Assembly (NCBI RefSeq): GCF_003265705.1
Contig: NW_020312849.1
Coordinates: 1,522,824 to 1,586,823 of the forward strand
Source: Callorhinus ursinus
Taxonomy: Eukaryota; Chordata; Mammalia; Carnivora; Otariidae
Reading direction: 5' to 3'
Length of the DNA stretch: 64,000 bases
The notes beneath the pieces are model-generated. The model made no database searches, was not told where the DNA came from, and was given only the letters and a program-made list of their open reading frames with translations. Of this stretch, positions 1-13,560 are shown piece after piece. A program made the position numbers and the translations under genes. Each line of letters starts with the position of its first letter. The stretch's first letter is position 1.

Positions 1-1081
1 TGAAAAATCCACACAAATGTTTCTTCCTTTTAATAGAAATTTGTACCCCAAGGAAGTACTACATTAAACCATATTAAAATTTATCTTTTATAACTAAATG
101 AGGGATTTTCTTTTTGAAGCATGTGTACTATATACATGTTATGTATTTATGAGTCTAAACACTGAGAAGCTGGAAAAATACAAACCATTTTATCTGGGGA
201 CAGAGGCAGTGGATTGGGGGAAACTTTCACTCTTTGAGAATGAATGTAGCAACCAACTGAAGTGTAAATATTGTAAGTACAAACTCATGTAGCTATTACC
301 ATCTAAAAGTAGACACCTTACCTCCAGTTTAGAATTGAGGAAACAAAGATCAGAGTTAAGTAATTTAGCAAAAGTCACAGAACTGATAGGTTTCATCCTC
401 CTCTAGGTCCATGTTCCTCTTCTTAAAGTTAGATTTATATTTAAGTCCTAGTGCAGTTTGTATGTAATTATAGTAACACACTACAATCAACTCTATATAT
501 GACCTGAGAAAATGACAAAGTTAATTCTACAATCTTGATTTTGAGTATGGTCCCTGTATTCTCAACTTGATTTTGAATCTTATAATCTACAGAATCACAC
601 CAACTTCCATTGAGATGTTTACATATTTTGGTAGGTCATATTTAAAAGCCAGATTTTTCTAGTGAAAATTCAGCAAATGTAAAGTTACAATACAGATTTA
701 GTATCTACTATTATTTTACCTATAGTATCTATAGATATTATTTATGATAATATATAGTATTATCATAGTGTTAGTAACTACAGAGTAGTAGTATGGGCAG
801 TAACTATGATCTGTTGCTATGGAAATTATGAATTAAGCAAAATTTATAATAGCTAATAATTTTTAGTGGGGGTTAAAAACCTATCAATCTCCTTCCAACT
901 GAACATAGGAGAAATTTCAGTCAACCAGGTGTATCTGGTGAGCAAGAAGCCAAAAAGTAACCAGTATAAATGATACGTTGAAAATACTCTCAAAATGTAG
1001 CACTAAAAACAGCTGACAATATAAGGTTAAATCCTACACATTTTATCTTACTTTTGTTTTATCTTCTTACAGGGACAATAC
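1..1081. other. Unassigned AT-rich intronic DNA
   Basis: No gene or clear repeat seen. Short open frames lack any recognisable product. Lies in FAM13A intron 1 if the exon call is right. Confidence 0.6.
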
Positions 1082-1350
1082 AGCATAGTGTTTTGGAGCA
1101 CAGAACCAGGCTTCTTGTTTCAAGTTTCATTCTGCTCTAATTAGCTGTGAACCTTGGACAAGTCACTTGACTTCTGTGTGCCTATTTCCCTATCTGTGAA
1201 ACAGTGATACTAAGAGTTCCTCTCTCATGTGGATGGATATAGGAGACTGCAATGAATTCACATACATAAAGGAATGAGAAGAACACTTGGCACACTGATT
1301 ATGGATTGTTACAAATCATTACAACCATCATCATCATCATTATTCTTCCA
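1082..1350 (+). mobile_element. MIR SINE, plus
   Basis: Conserved MIR core: TTAGCTGTGAACCTTGGACA, then CCTATCTGTGAAACAGTGAT and AACACTTGGCACA. Confidence 0.8.
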
Positions 1351-1427
1351 GGAAATAATTCTGATTTCTTCTTCAAAAAATGGAGATACAATTATTTCTA
1401 TACTCAATGTGTGTCTATAAAGTTTGC

Positions 1428-1631
1428 CTTTTCTTTTTTAAGATTTATTTATTTGACAGAGAGAGAGACACACACACACAGAGCGAGGGAACGCAAGCAG
1501 GGGGCAGTGGGAGAGGGAGAAGCAGGCCTCCCGCTGAGCAGGGAGCCCAGTGTGGGGCTCGATCCCAGGACACTGGGACCATGACCTGAGCCGAAGGCAG
1601 ATGCTTAACGACTAAGCCACCCAGGCGCCCC
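1428..1631 (-). mobile_element. SINEC (Can-SINE), minus
   Basis: tRNA-derived SINE in reverse: AAGATTTATTTATTTGACAG start, GAGCCACC...GGCGCCCC end. Target duplication TAAAGTTTGC at 1418-1427 and 1632-1641. Confidence 0.97.
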
Positions 1632-2317
1632 TAAAGTTTGCTTTTTTAGAAGGCATCATGGTCAAGACATGTTTGGTTGGTAGTCTGATGATCTAATTAT
1701 CCTCTATATATCTCTAATCTCCTAAAATATATAAGAATGACTTCTGAATGATAAAGATAAAACAATATTGTATATACATATCAGAATTCCCTAAATTATT
1801 AGAAAGTCAAGGTTTCCTTGGAAATGCTTGAGTTTAAATTAGTGGTCTTTCTGCTAACACCCCTAATCTTCATTATGTCCTTTAGTCAGAATTGCAGACA
1901 GCAGTTTGTGTCTCCTGTTAGTAGACAGTGTAGATAAGCAATCCTGGTGTTATGGATTAGAAAGTTTTCAAGGAAGAGCCAGGCAATGGACCTCATAGAC
2001 TTTGAAGTGACTACAAATTAAATTAGCTGTTTACTCAATTTAGAGCCACACTACACAGAAAATTTATATGTAATCATAATAAAAGAACCTCTGTTTTTAA
2101 CTGGTAATGTAATTCAGGTTAACATTTTAAAAATAAATATTGTTTAAAAAAACACAATGAAACAAAACAACTATTTCCTGAGTCATCACAATGAATTTGT
2201 CAGTGACCACAAATATAAAAGTCTAGCCTGGTTAATGAAGAAATCAGCTAGCAGGAAGCAATGAGATGTTACCACCTAAACTACTATACTACTTCAGTAG
2301 TTTATACCTAAATTATT

Positions 2318-2511
2318 TTTTTTAAAGATTTTATTTATTTATTTGACAGAGAGATAGCACAAGCAGGCAGAGAGGCAGGCAGAGAGAGAGGGAGGGAGAA
2401 GCAGGCCCTCCACCGAGCAGGGAGCCCGATGCGGGACTCGATCCCAGGACTCCGGGACCACGACCAGAGCCGAAGGCAGCCGCCCAAACAACTGAGCCAC
2501 TCAGGTGCCCC
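2318..2511 (-). mobile_element. SINEC, minus
   Basis: Reverse SINEC ending CACTCAGGTGCCCC. Target duplication TATACCTAAATTATT (2303-2317) versus TATAGCTAAATTATT (2512-2526). Confidence 0.97.
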
Positions 2512-3283
2512 TATAGCTAAATTATTAAAAAAAAATATACAGCAGCTTACAGCAAATATAATGACCCCTCTGGTAAGTAATAAATATTCAATAGTCCTTT
2601 AGTCATGGAAAAATAACTGTAGAAATAAAGTCATTTATGATTAATTCTACTTAAACTGAAATTATTTTCTACTCTTAGACAATGATATATCATTACTTCT
2701 TTATGTCAATATCTATGTAATTTTACCTTTTCAAACATATATCTTACCTTGATTTAAAATAAGCTAAAAATGACTAATTGAGATATTTTGAGTCAAACTT
2801 AACTCTTTAAACTTTGCTTTGTGTATATTCCCATTCATCAAGTATTTGTTGGTTTGGGGTCACCTCATCTCCACTTCCCCTTTTTCTTCTAGTAACATAT
2901 CCTGTCTTTTGGGGAATGACTATACCCTTGTTGTTAATAACGTCGTAGGGACTGCCACTGAAAAGGACCACCCTTTCACAAGAACTGTCCTCAGGCTCCC
3001 TACCAGGTACATCAGACCCTTCTCTCTTGCAGGCCACTGACGCTTGAGTGGATGGTCACAAGCACAGAAAAAGGCTGGAGCTAACTGGTTCCAGCTGCAG
3101 TGTTCCCACAAGCCATTAATTAACCATTAGATTAACTCTTGCCACCTGCATTGTTGGAGCTACTATGGTTCTTGAGCCGCCCTGACATTGGTGTTTCAAC
3201 TGTTCTTTCATGTGGTGATCCACTCCGTAACTTGCTACTGAAGTTTCTTTGGGCTTAAGGTAGCCAGAATCCATTTCTGTTCT

Positions 3284-3317
3284 GAGATAGACAGATAGAC
3301 AGATAGACAGACAGACA

Positions 3318-3348
<31 letters not shown>
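3284..3348. repeat. Compound microsatellite (GATA)n(GACA)n(CA)n
   Basis: GATAGACA blocks pass into GACA and then about 14 CA units. Not attached to a SINE or L1. Confidence 0.95.
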
Positions 3349-3350
<2 letters not shown>

Positions 3351-3544
3351 CTGATAAAAGTCCTTTGAAAAAAATAAAATAATAATCAGAGCATATAGAA
3401 AACCAGGACTTTAGAAGAGATATAATCAGAAGGATAATGATGGCTGACTTATATGAAGTCAGCTGACTATGTCATGGCTTCAGATACTTCAGATGGTTTC
3501 ACTTGTTAAACCCCAGAAAAGAAATACTAGGAAGGAAGAGCCTT

Positions 3545-3680
3545 CTGTGATCCCCATTTTACAGAGGCACAGAGGATCTGAGTAATGCGCTCTAGGTTGC
3601 ATCAAGGATGTGGTGCAGCCAAGAGTCACACTAAGGCAATCTGACTCCAGAGGGCAGATGCTTAATTCTGCCTCCACAAA
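3545..3680 (-). mobile_element. MIR SINE, minus
   Basis: Reverse MIR core: CCCCATTTTACAGAGGCACA then AATCTGACTCCAGAG. Confidence 0.65.
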
Positions 3681-3904
3681 AGATGTGGTGAGAACAAAAA
3701 GCATACGCTGCGCAGTCCACTGCCCTTGTTAGAAATGAGAAAAGTCCTATTTTTGTGAAACAGGAAAATAGGATTATTTACAAGTTTCTTGGTCACCTTA
3801 AAGTCAGATATGCTCAGAAGCAACATCAATATTTCTGCTGTTAAAACCTGAAAAGAGAATACTTCCATCAATCTTGTAAATGGGATGAGTTTCAGAAGCC
3901 TTGA

Positions 3905-4140
3905 GTTTTTTAATAGCTAACATTTACTGGGTGCTGATTTGTGCCAGCTCTGTTGTAAGTACTTTAAAATTAACATCTCTAAATTTTAAAACAACCTTAT
4001 CAGTAGGCATGTTTACTATTCCCACCGGGACAAGTAAACTAAGGCACAAAGAAAAAGGAACTTGCCTAAGTTTACACAACTAGTAAGTTTTATAGAGTAT
4101 AACCCCCAGGTGCTCTGGCTCTGGCACTTGGGCTCTTAAA
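3905..4140 (-). mobile_element. MIR SINE, minus
   Basis: Reverse MIR: CATTTACTGGGTGCTGATTT, TAAACTAAGGCACAAAG, CACAACTAGTAAGTT. Confidence 0.65.
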
Positions 4141-6077
4141 GAACCTTTAATATTGGTGGTTCTACATAGGCCCAAGAAAGACAACACTACATGCAGCTCT
4201 TTGTCTTCAGAGCTTAATACAAAAATCAATTTGTGACTACTGAAATCAATAGCTTGTATTTCCTTAAGGCAATCCTCCAAGAATTTAAGTACCAGCATTT
4301 TAAGGTACTTTGAAGAACAATCAGATTACATTGCCAGTTAAATTCAGAACTGCGAGCCTTAAAACTCTCTGGAATTGGGACTAGAACTAATACATTTAAC
4401 CAGGAATGTGGAGAGTAGCAAGCCACTCCACCACCAAATAAAAAGAGTGCAAGGAAAGCGCAAGATAAACCTGAGACTTCTTGTTCCAGAAAGCGAGGAA
4501 ATGGTCAAGGACTAATGGGATGTGTCAAGAAGACCTGTGGGCCAGATTAAACGGGCTCCTATGGCCAAATCTGGAATAGGTAGACCACCAGGAGTAACAA
4601 CAACTGTAAGTAATTATAATATACTGTGTAAATAAAAAAGAGATTTGGAAGAGAAGGGGATTTTAGTAAAGGTCCTCCATGCAGAAAATCCTGCAGCCAA
4701 ATGTAGGAAAAATAGCAGAATCAAAAAATCTCCAGCTTCCACAAATCATTTAACAAATGACCCAAACAAGGATTATCAAGACACTAAAATGTCACGTGAA
4801 AAGCTGATGGAGAACAGGCTCTTCACAGCATCAAAGATCACAGTTTTTGCAAGGGAAAAAAACTGCCCTTACAATTGATATCTGGGTATATTCACTTTAT
4901 CTAAAAAAAAAATCAAATTTATCATCATTTATCATGAGAAGACTTGACATTATGTTCTCCTGATGTAATGTAACATGCAGAACACCTCATTTACAAAGTA
5001 TTCTTGCCAGAAATGTTTAAACTGATGCAAATCTAGCCTCTAAATCTAACTGATAGTCTACAGGAAATACAACAGCTAAAAGAATAAAGTGGAAGAGACC
5101 ATGAGAAAACAGTCAATCTAGACAAACCCAAAATGAGGGATATTCTAACAAACTGGCCTGGACTCTTCAAAATATCAGTATCATGAAGGAAAGACTGATT
5201 CTAGATTTAAAAGGAATTAAAATACACAAACTTTAAATGTAATATATGAATCTTGATTGGTTCTTGGTTTAAAAAAAGCCTTGTCTCTGAGACAATTGGG
5301 GAAATCGAAGTATGTGTTGCATATTAGATGAATTTTCTATAAATGTTTTTAAGTATAACAACATTGTGTAAGTTCTAGTTCTAATTTATCTCACCTGTAG
5401 AGTGTTCCTTATTCTTATGAGGTGCATGCTAAAGCAGGGGTATGGTGTCAAGTCTTCAAATACTTTAAAATTGAATATAAAGTATATTCATGTATATGTA
5501 TATATTTATATATATGCCATGTATATACACACAGAGAAAGAGTGGGCATAGAGTAGAAAGCAAATTTTTTAATTTGAGTGGACAATATATGAAATGTTCA
5601 TTTTACTATCCTTTTAACTTTTATGAATGCTTGGGTTTTTTTATTGATAAAAATTGGGAAAAATAGGAACCTCTCAAAGAGACTCCCTACTAACAAAAAG
5701 TAACACCATTTTGACAGCACAATTAGGAGGGAGAGGAACATATTCTCTTCAAATTCCAATTAAAAAAATAATAATTGTGGGATTATTCCTACACAGAGAC
5801 CTAGAGAATCATATTAACTTGGATAGGTTTGGATCACTGGGAAGGCACTCCATTGGAAATTAGGGTACCTGGGTTTGAAAACCTGTTTTGCCACTGACTT
5901 GTGTATTCTCAATAGGAATGCCAGCCTCTGGTCAAATGTGCAGCTTTGGAGAGGGGCAAAGGCAACAATAAGAATGACCCATGGTCTCTGTCCAGCTATT
6001 AACAGCTGAGTCAACTTAGGGGTCACCGGGAGGGCAAGTACTGCAGCCAAATCATCATCACTTTCAGCCTGTTGAGC

Positions 6078-6158
6078 TTATAAAATATTTCATCTACCCC
6101 AAGACTGGGTCTTCATCTTATAAAAATTTTCCATCTACACCAAGATTGGGTCTTCATC
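6078..6158 (+). repeat. Two-copy ~40-bp tandem duplication
   Basis: TTATAAAATATTTCATCTAC...GGGTCTTCATC at 6078-6117 recurs as TTATAAAAATTTTCCATCTA...GGGTCTTCATC at 6118-6158, with a few substitutions and one indel. Confidence 0.85.
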
Positions 6159-6429
6159 TAATAAATGCAGTAACGCCACCTACTTTAAAGTGTTATGAAA
6201 GTTTAATAAGAATGCATGTTCAAGTTTACCTATCACATAACCAGAAGAGAGTCAGTGATGAAAAATGTTAAGAATTTCTTTGGGGTAACCAATTCTTTGA
6301 AAAGACACTGAAGCAGAGTTTGTAATTGCTTACTAATGGGTCATTTTTTTCTTCTTCCCCATTAACAGAACTCTGATTTTGTTTGATAGGAGGAGGAACA
6401 AAGTACCCAGTTAAAATATACCACCTTCC

Positions 6430-6650
6430 TTGCAGATATGGATGGCCATATACCTAAGTTTGGCCAATGAGATGTAAATGGAAATTGTTAGGACCACCCA
6501 AAAAAACTCCTTTTATTAAATGGGAGGACAACCCATTCTGATCCCCATATCCTTGTTCCCTGCTGAGATCACAGGTATGAGGCCTGGTAGCCCTGTGACT
6601 ATGTAGCAATCCAGAAACTAGAAGCTAAGCTCTCGTACAGTAAAGTAGAA
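6430..6650 (+). mobile_element. Decayed LTR-type repeat fragment (tentative)
   Basis: GATGGCCATATACCTAAG then TTGGCCAATGAGATGTAAAT resembles a common old LTR-type repeat, followed by eroded sequence. Family and limits are uncertain. Confidence 0.3.
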
Positions 6651-7044
6651 AAAAAAGGGGGGGACTTGCACCTTGGTAACATCATAGAGTTCACTCAGAA
6701 TACTTATCTATAGACATTTTTTTTTTACATGAAACGGGGAAAATCCAGTTTCAAATAACGCTGTCAGAATTTCAACATTTATTGAACATTTATTGTTAAG
6801 AAAATAAGAAGCATTCTATAAATCAGTTTTTTCCAAATTTAGTTCATTAATTTTAAAAATCAAAGCAGGTTAGGGGTATCTTATTAGTTATCCTTAGGCA
6901 AACATGTTGTAGCATCTATCAATATCTACATGCTTTGTAAATCTAAATAATGGTTCTTAAGCTAGAATCCATGGGTAATGAATTCAACAAAGTACATGAA
7001 ACATTCTATCTTTAGAAAGGATAAAGTTGACACAAATGAATATA

Positions 7045-8838
7045 AAGATAACCCATGCTCATGTATCAGAAGGATGTTGTTAAAGTGTCCATACTACCCA
7101 AAGCAATCTACAGATTCAATGCAATCCCTATCAAAATTCCAATAGCATTTTTCATGGAAATAAAATAATTCTAAAATTTGTATGCAACTACAAAAGGCCC
7201 AAATAACCAAAGCAATCTTGAGGAAGAAGAAAGCTATATTACAAAGCTATAGTAATCAAAATAGTGTGGTATTGACACTATTAAAAACACATAGATCAAT
7301 CTAATAGACTAGAGAGCCCAGAAATAAATCTACACATATTTGGTGAATTAATTTACAACAAAGGAGCCAAGAATATACAATGGGAAAGGACAGTTTCTTC
7401 AATAAGTGATGCTGGAAAAACTAGACAGTCACATGCAAAAGAATGAAACTAGACCACTATTTTATACAATGCACAAAAATTAACTCAAAATGGATTAAAG
7501 GCTTGAACATAAAACCTGAAACCATAAAACTCCTAGGAGAAAACATAGGCACTAAGCTCCTTGACATCACTCTTGGCAATAATTTGTTTGGATTTGATAC
7601 CAAAAGCAAAGGCAACAAAAGCAAAAATAAGTAAGTGGGACTACACCAAACTAAAAAGCTTCTGCACAGCAAAGGAAACCATTAACAAAATAAAAAAGCA
7701 ACCTAATTAATGAGAGAAGATATTTGCAAATCATATCTGAAAAGAGGTTAATATCTAAAATGTATGAAGACTTCATACAACTCAGTAGCAAAAACAGAAA
7801 AACAAAAAGATCTCATTAAAAAATGGACTAAAGATCTGAATAGACATTTTTCCAAAAAAGACAAACCAAGAGCCAACAGGTGTATGAAGAGATGCTCAAC
7901 ATCATAATCAGAGAAATGAAAATCAAAACCACAATGAGCTATCACCTCACAGCTGTTAGAGTGGCTCTTATAAAATAGAAATAACAAGTGCTGGCAAAAA
8001 TGTGAAAAGGTAAGCCTTGTTCACTTTTAGGGGGAATTTAAATTGGTGCAGCCACTATGGAAAAGAGTATAGAGGTTCCTCAAAACTAAAAATAGAACTA
8101 CCATTTGATCCAGCAATTCTACTTCTGGGTATTTATCTAAAGACAAAAACACTAATTCAAAAAGATATGTGCACCCCATGTTCACTGAAGCATTATTTGC
8201 AATAGCCAAGACATGGAAACAATCTTGTGTCCATCGAAGAATGAATGGATAAAAAAAAGTGGTATGTGTATATATATGTATATCTATACATACACATATA
8301 CACACATATTTACACATACACACACACATACACAAAGGAATATTAATTAGCCATAAGAATAAACAAAACCTTTCCATCTTTGACAATATGGATGGACCCT
8401 GAGGGCATTATGGTAAATAAGGCAGAAGGAAAAAGATAAATACTATGTGATTTTACTTTTACATGGAATCTAAACAAACAAGCAACTGAGCACACAGATA
8501 CAGAGAATACACTGGTGGTTGCTAGAGGCGGGTGGAGAGGTGGGCCAAATGGGTGAAGATCAAACAGTACAAATCCAGCTATAAAATAATTAAGTCATAG
8601 GGATGTGAAGTACAGCATGGTGGCTACAATTACTAATACTGTACTGCATATTTGAAAGTTGCTAAGAGATTTAATTACAAAATTTTTTTGTGATGAGAAT
8701 TTTTAAGTATGGTGACAGATGTAAACTAGACTTACTGCAGTGATCACTTTGCAAAGTATGCAAATACTGAATCATTCCATTGTATACCTGAAACTAATAT
8801 CCTATATATCAATTATACCTCAAATAAAAAATTAATCT
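7045..8838 (+). mobile_element. 5'-truncated old L1 (ORF2 C-terminus and 3' UTR)
   Basis: It begins within ORF2 (CCATACTACCCAAAGCAATC) and runs through the conserved 3' ORF2 blocks (CAAATCAAAACCACAATGAG; GATCCAGCAATTCTACTTC) to an L1M-type 3' UTR (GTACAGCATGGTGGCTAC; TGTATACCTGAAACTAAT). Multiple stops and indels show it is old. A TA/CA-rich microsatellite grew within it at 8262-8338. Confidence 0.85.
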
Positions 8839-10079
8839 CCAAGGAAGTCTATGATGGGAAAAATAAAGATTTAAGAATCTTTAAACATTTATAGAAAAGT
8901 TAGAAAATCAAGAGAAAAACTTTTTAAAGATCTGATTTCTCTATGCAAATAAACATACTTAAAAAGATCTTAGATCATCTTGTATTTCACAAGGAAATTC
9001 AACTAATGTCTACAATTTAGACTAAAAAAATTAAAAAGGTAAGTCCGTATATTATCTAGTATTATTGAAATGTTTAAGAAACTAGTAAAAACAAACCCAG
9101 TAAAAATCTTGTGAATTTTATCACTTCTCCTGAAACCACACAGATTAAGAAGAGGATGAAGAAAAGTAACAGAAAACAGAAAAATGGAGGTGCCTGGGTG
9201 GTTCAGATGGTTAAGCGTCTGCCTTCAGCTCAGGTCATGATCCCAGGGTCCTGGGATCAAGCCCCCCTGCTCAGCAGGGAGCCTCTTCTCCCTCTCCTTC
9301 TACTGCTCCACCAGCTTCTGCTCTCTTGCTCTGTCAAATAAATATATAAAATCTTAAAAAAAAAAAAAAGACAGAAAAACAGTCAACTCCAATTTTTATA
9401 TAAGTACTGCTAAAGGTGAAGGTGGGGCAGAAAGCTTACAGCAGACATCACCGCAGCACTGTGAGGAGTCTGGAGAGAGCTGGTAGGGACACAGCAGTGA
9501 AAGGTCTTTAAACTCTCTTACAATTTTTTTTTAAAAGATAGAATACACTTTGAGAGGGAGCTGAATGGGGCTTAATTGCTTAAAGGAAGAAGAGAAAGAA
9601 GGTGCAGAAAGTAGAGACAAAGGGCAGATATCAATCAGGAAGCACCAGGAAAATACACCACCTATATCACCATAGGTTTCATTCCCTTGGAGAGCAAATT
9701 TATGAAGAAAAGACAATAGAGCCCTCCTGACTCAGGTTCACTTATGAGAGGCAAAGGAGAGATGGGCAAACAGGGGCCATGCCTAAGAAAATAGTCCTTT
9801 TGGTAGCAATAGAGGGAGTCCCAGGGCTGTGTAACTTGAAAAGCTGTGTTGGCCCCCCCATCACTACACCCCACAGGAACCTCTTGCTACTGATATTACA
9901 AAAATCCATCTCACTGAAATAAGAAAAAAGGAACATTACCAGCAACTATATGGAGACAATTCTTTAAAAAAGTATAAAAAGGCATCATGACTTTCCTAAA
10001 ATAACTCATCACAAACCCTTACCAAGAAGCAGATGGAAACTGTAACCTAACAAACAGAACTAATAAAACTGAATAAGGA
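8839..10079. other. Unassigned intronic DNA around one SINE
   Basis: Apart from the SINE at 9185-9370 nothing is recognised. Confidence 0.5.
9185..9370 (+). mobile_element. SINEC, plus
   Basis: GGTGCCTGGGTGGTTCAG head, internal deletion after CAAGCCCCCCTGCTCAG, poly(A) at 9357-9369. Short target duplication ACAGAAAAA at each side. Confidence 0.95.
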
Positions 10080-12355
10080 AATGACACCAAAAGACAGGCA
10101 ATAACAAAATAAATTTGATTTTATCAAAATTAACAACTTTTATGCATCAGAAGACACCATCAACAGAGCGCAAAGAACCCACATAATAGGAGAAAATATT
10201 TGCAAATCTTATATGTGATAAGGAATTAATATCCAGAATATGTGAATTTCTACCACTCAACAACCAAAAAAACCAAACAACCCACTTCAAAAATGGACAA
10301 AGAAGTTGAACAGATATTTCTTTAAAGACAACATACAAATGTTCAATAAGCACATGAAAAGATGCTCAATATCACTAGTCATTAGGGAAATGTCAATCAA
10401 AACCACAGTGATCACAAGCAGTAACCTCTTTGACATCAGCCATAGCAACTTCTTTCTAGATATGTCTCCTGAGGCAAGGGAAACAAAAGCAAAAATAAAC
10501 TATTGGGATTTCGTCAAAATAAAAAGCTTCTGCACCGTGAAGGAAATGATCAACAAAATTTAAAGGCAACCTACAGAATGGGAGAAGATATTTGCAAATG
10601 ACATATCTGATAAAGAATTAGTATCAAAGTCTATAAAGAACTTATCAAACTCAACACCTCAAAAAAGGAATAATCTAAAAATGGGCGGAAGACATGAATA
10701 GACATTTTTCCAAAGAAAACATACAATGGCCAACAGACACATGAAAAGATGCTCAACATCACTATCATCGGGGAAATGCAAATCAAAACTATGAGATATC
10801 ACCTCACTCTTGTCAGAATGGCTAAAATCAACAACACAAGAAACAGGTTTTGGTGAGGATGTGGAGAAAGGGGAACCCTCTAGTACTGTTGGTGGGAATG
10901 CAAACTGGTGCAGCTCTGGAAAACAGTATGAAAGTTCCTCAAAAAGTTAAAAATAGAATTATCCTATGATCCAGCAATTGCACTCTAGGTATTTACCCAA
11001 AGAATACAAACATAATAATTCAAAGGGATACATGCACCCCAATGTTTATAGCAGCATTATCTACAATAGCCAAATTATGGAAACACTACCAGTGTCCGTT
11101 GACTAATGAGTGGATAAAAAAGTGATATATATATATATATAATGGAATATTACTCAACCATAGAAAAGAATGAAATCTTGCCATTTGCAATGACATGGAT
11201 AGAACTAGAGTGTTATGCTAAGTGAAATAAGCCATATGGAGAAAGACAAATACCATATGATTTCACTCATATGTGGAATTTGAAAAACAAGACAAATGAG
11301 CAAAGGGAAAAAAAGAGAGAAAGGCAAACCAAAAAACAAATTCTTAACTATAGTGAACAAACTAATAGTTACTGGAGGGGAGGTGGGGGGGTGAGGGTTA
11401 AATAGGTGATGGAGATTAAGGAGGGCACTTGTAAGGAGTATGGGGTATTGTATGGAAGTAATGAATCACTATTGTACACCTGAAACTAATATAACACTGT
11501 ATGTTAACTGGAATTTAAATAAAAACTTTTAAAAAAGATATAACATTAAAGAAAAAGACAAAACCACATCAGAATCATTATGCAGTTTAACGAAAACAAA
11601 ACCACAGTGAGATACTGCTTTACATCCAGTAAGATGGCTATTAAAAAAACAAAACAAAAGCAAAAAAGCAAAAGAAACAGAAAACAAGTGCTGACTAGGA
11701 TGTGGAAAACCTGGAGCCTTCATTCATTGCTGGTGGCAATGTAACAATTGTACACTATGAAAAACAGGTGGTTCCTCAAAAAGTTAAATATAAAACATCC
11801 ATGTGATCCAGCAATTTCGCTTTTGGGTATATTCCTTAAAGCCAAGGACCCGGATACTTATAAACCTATGTTCATAGCAGCATTATTCACAACAGCCAAA
11901 AAGTAAAAACAATCCAAATGTCCATCAACAGACCAACAAAATGTGGTATTATATACACACTGGAATATTATTAGCTTTATAAAGGAATGAAATTCTGACA
12001 TGCTATAACATCGATGAAGCTTGAAAACAGTATCAAAGTGAAATAAACCAGACACAAAAAGACAAAAATTACATGTTTCTACTTGTGAGATATCCAGGAT
12101 AGGCAGATTCATAGAAACTGGAAATAGAACAATGGGTACCAGGGCCCGGGGGTGGGGCAGAGGAGGGAATGGGCAGTTATTTAATGGGTACAAAGTTCAT
12201 GTTGGAGATGATGCAAAGTTCTGGAAGTGGATAATCGTAATTGTTACACAACATCGTGAATGTACTAATGCCACTGAATTGTGGATCAAAAAATGGTTAA
12301 AATGGTAAGTTTTATGTTATGTATATTTTGCCACAATTAAAATAAAAGTTAATGA
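10080..12355 (+). mobile_element. Old L1 3' end, split by a younger L1
   Basis: Left part about 10080-10411, right part 11597 to about 12355. The left part ends in CAAAACCACAGTGA at 10398-10411 and the right part resumes with the same 14 bases at 11597-11610, the target-site duplication of the insert between them. The right part continues the ORF2 3' region in register (GATCCAGCAATTTCGCTTTT) into a degraded 3' UTR. Confidence 0.75.
10412..11596 (+). mobile_element. Younger L1 insert nested in an old L1
   Basis: A 5'-truncated carnivore L1 starting AGTAACCTCTTTGACATCAG and ending with the usual GAACTAATA... 3' tail and AATAAA near 11516-11535. About 60 bp of non-L1 sequence follows the tail before the duplicated target site at 11597, so this may include a short 3' transduction or a later change. 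The target duplication is 14 bp (CAAAACCACAGTGA). Confidence 0.75.
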
Positions 12356-12399
12356 ATTGATTACAATGAAAAGATACCACAAAGCTGAAATGTACAAAT

Positions 12400-13560
12400 T
12401 TAGGGAAGAGATACTCAGTCCATAGAGAATGTGAAATGGAAACTGGCAGAATCATGAAAGGAAGAAAAGGAAAAGACAAAACCATTTCAGAAATGAAGAC
12501 TAAATTATCAAGAGCACAGAGAACAGCTATTAACAGCCCAGTAAGGGACGCAGAGGACATAAATGAGAAAAGTAGACATAATGAAACATTAAGAAAAGAA
12601 TGACAAGGGTTTAAGAGATAACTACAGAAATCAGTTTAATGAGCTCCAATATATATGTTATTGGAGTCTCCAAAGAAGAAAACCAAATAATGGAGTAGTA
12701 CTTTTAAAGATGTAATTCACAAAAACTTTGTTTCAACAGAAGCCCTGAATCTACAAACTGAAAAGACACACCTTAGACTCAGAACAGTCTATGTGAAGAT
12801 CTATTCTAGGGAAATTATTAGACTAACAATAAAGAAGAGTCCTTTGGGCAGCCAGGCAAAAATCATGTCATAATACGGAAAGAAAATGAGTAGCCTCAAA
12901 CTTACAGATTGCAGTATTTAATGTAGGAAGACAACAGAATAAGACTTAAAAAATATTTAAAGAAAGACTGCATGAGCCAAATTTAATAACCAGTCCAGCT
13001 GTCCTTCATCTATAAAAGCTATAGTTTAAATATGGAAAGGCTAAGAAAATATTGTATACTTGAACCTTCCTTGAGAAGATTACCAGAGAACAAACTTTAA
13101 CCAATTCATAAATGGCTGCAGAGACTTTGAAGTGATAAGCAAAGAAATTTTTAAAATTTAAACTTAAAAAATTTAAAATTTAAAACAATTTAAAGATTAA
13201 TCATTTAAAAAATGAACCATGTTATGTGAGGAAGGAATGAGGAACCTGCTATAATTACACTCAAACAGGAAGATTTGGGGTTGAAACACTTCCAGATTTT
13301 AAAAGAGCAGCCATGTGGTTCAGAGGACAAAACCAGAAAGTGAAGGGTAATTATCTGAAAACAGATTTTAAGACATATGAAGAAGAAATGATAATCACTT
13401 CTAAAGATAGAATAGATTTTCTCAGGAGGTGGTGAAGATCGTAGTAGTCAAAGGTAGGCAAAAACAACGTAATGCTATTTGTCATCCTTTCTACTCATGG
13501 AAAATTTTTTGAAAAGAAAAAAATTGGTAAGAAGCAGTGGATGTAAATGGATTAAAATTT
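12400..13560 (+). mobile_element. Old L1/HAL1-like fragment (tentative)
   Basis: Blocks such as 'ACCTTCCTTGAGAAGATTAC' and 'CCAGAGAACAAACTTTAACC' resemble HAL1 or L1 ORF1-type sequence, heavily decayed. A short A/T-palindromic patch lies at 13147-13200. Family assignment is uncertain and no usable frame remains. Confidence 0.35.

Larger units (their letters stand above)
4141..7044. other. Mostly unassigned intronic DNA
   Basis: Apart from the tandem duplication (6078-6158), the LTR-like scrap (6430-6650) and a TA-rich tract near 5490-5520, nothing is recognised. The 77-codon frame at 4645 is lysine-rich chance sequence. Confidence 0.5.

Noticed and set aside
8027..8386. 119-codon minus-strand frame with IHIYTHTT-like text
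   Set aside because: Antisense of an L1 3' end with its microsatellite.
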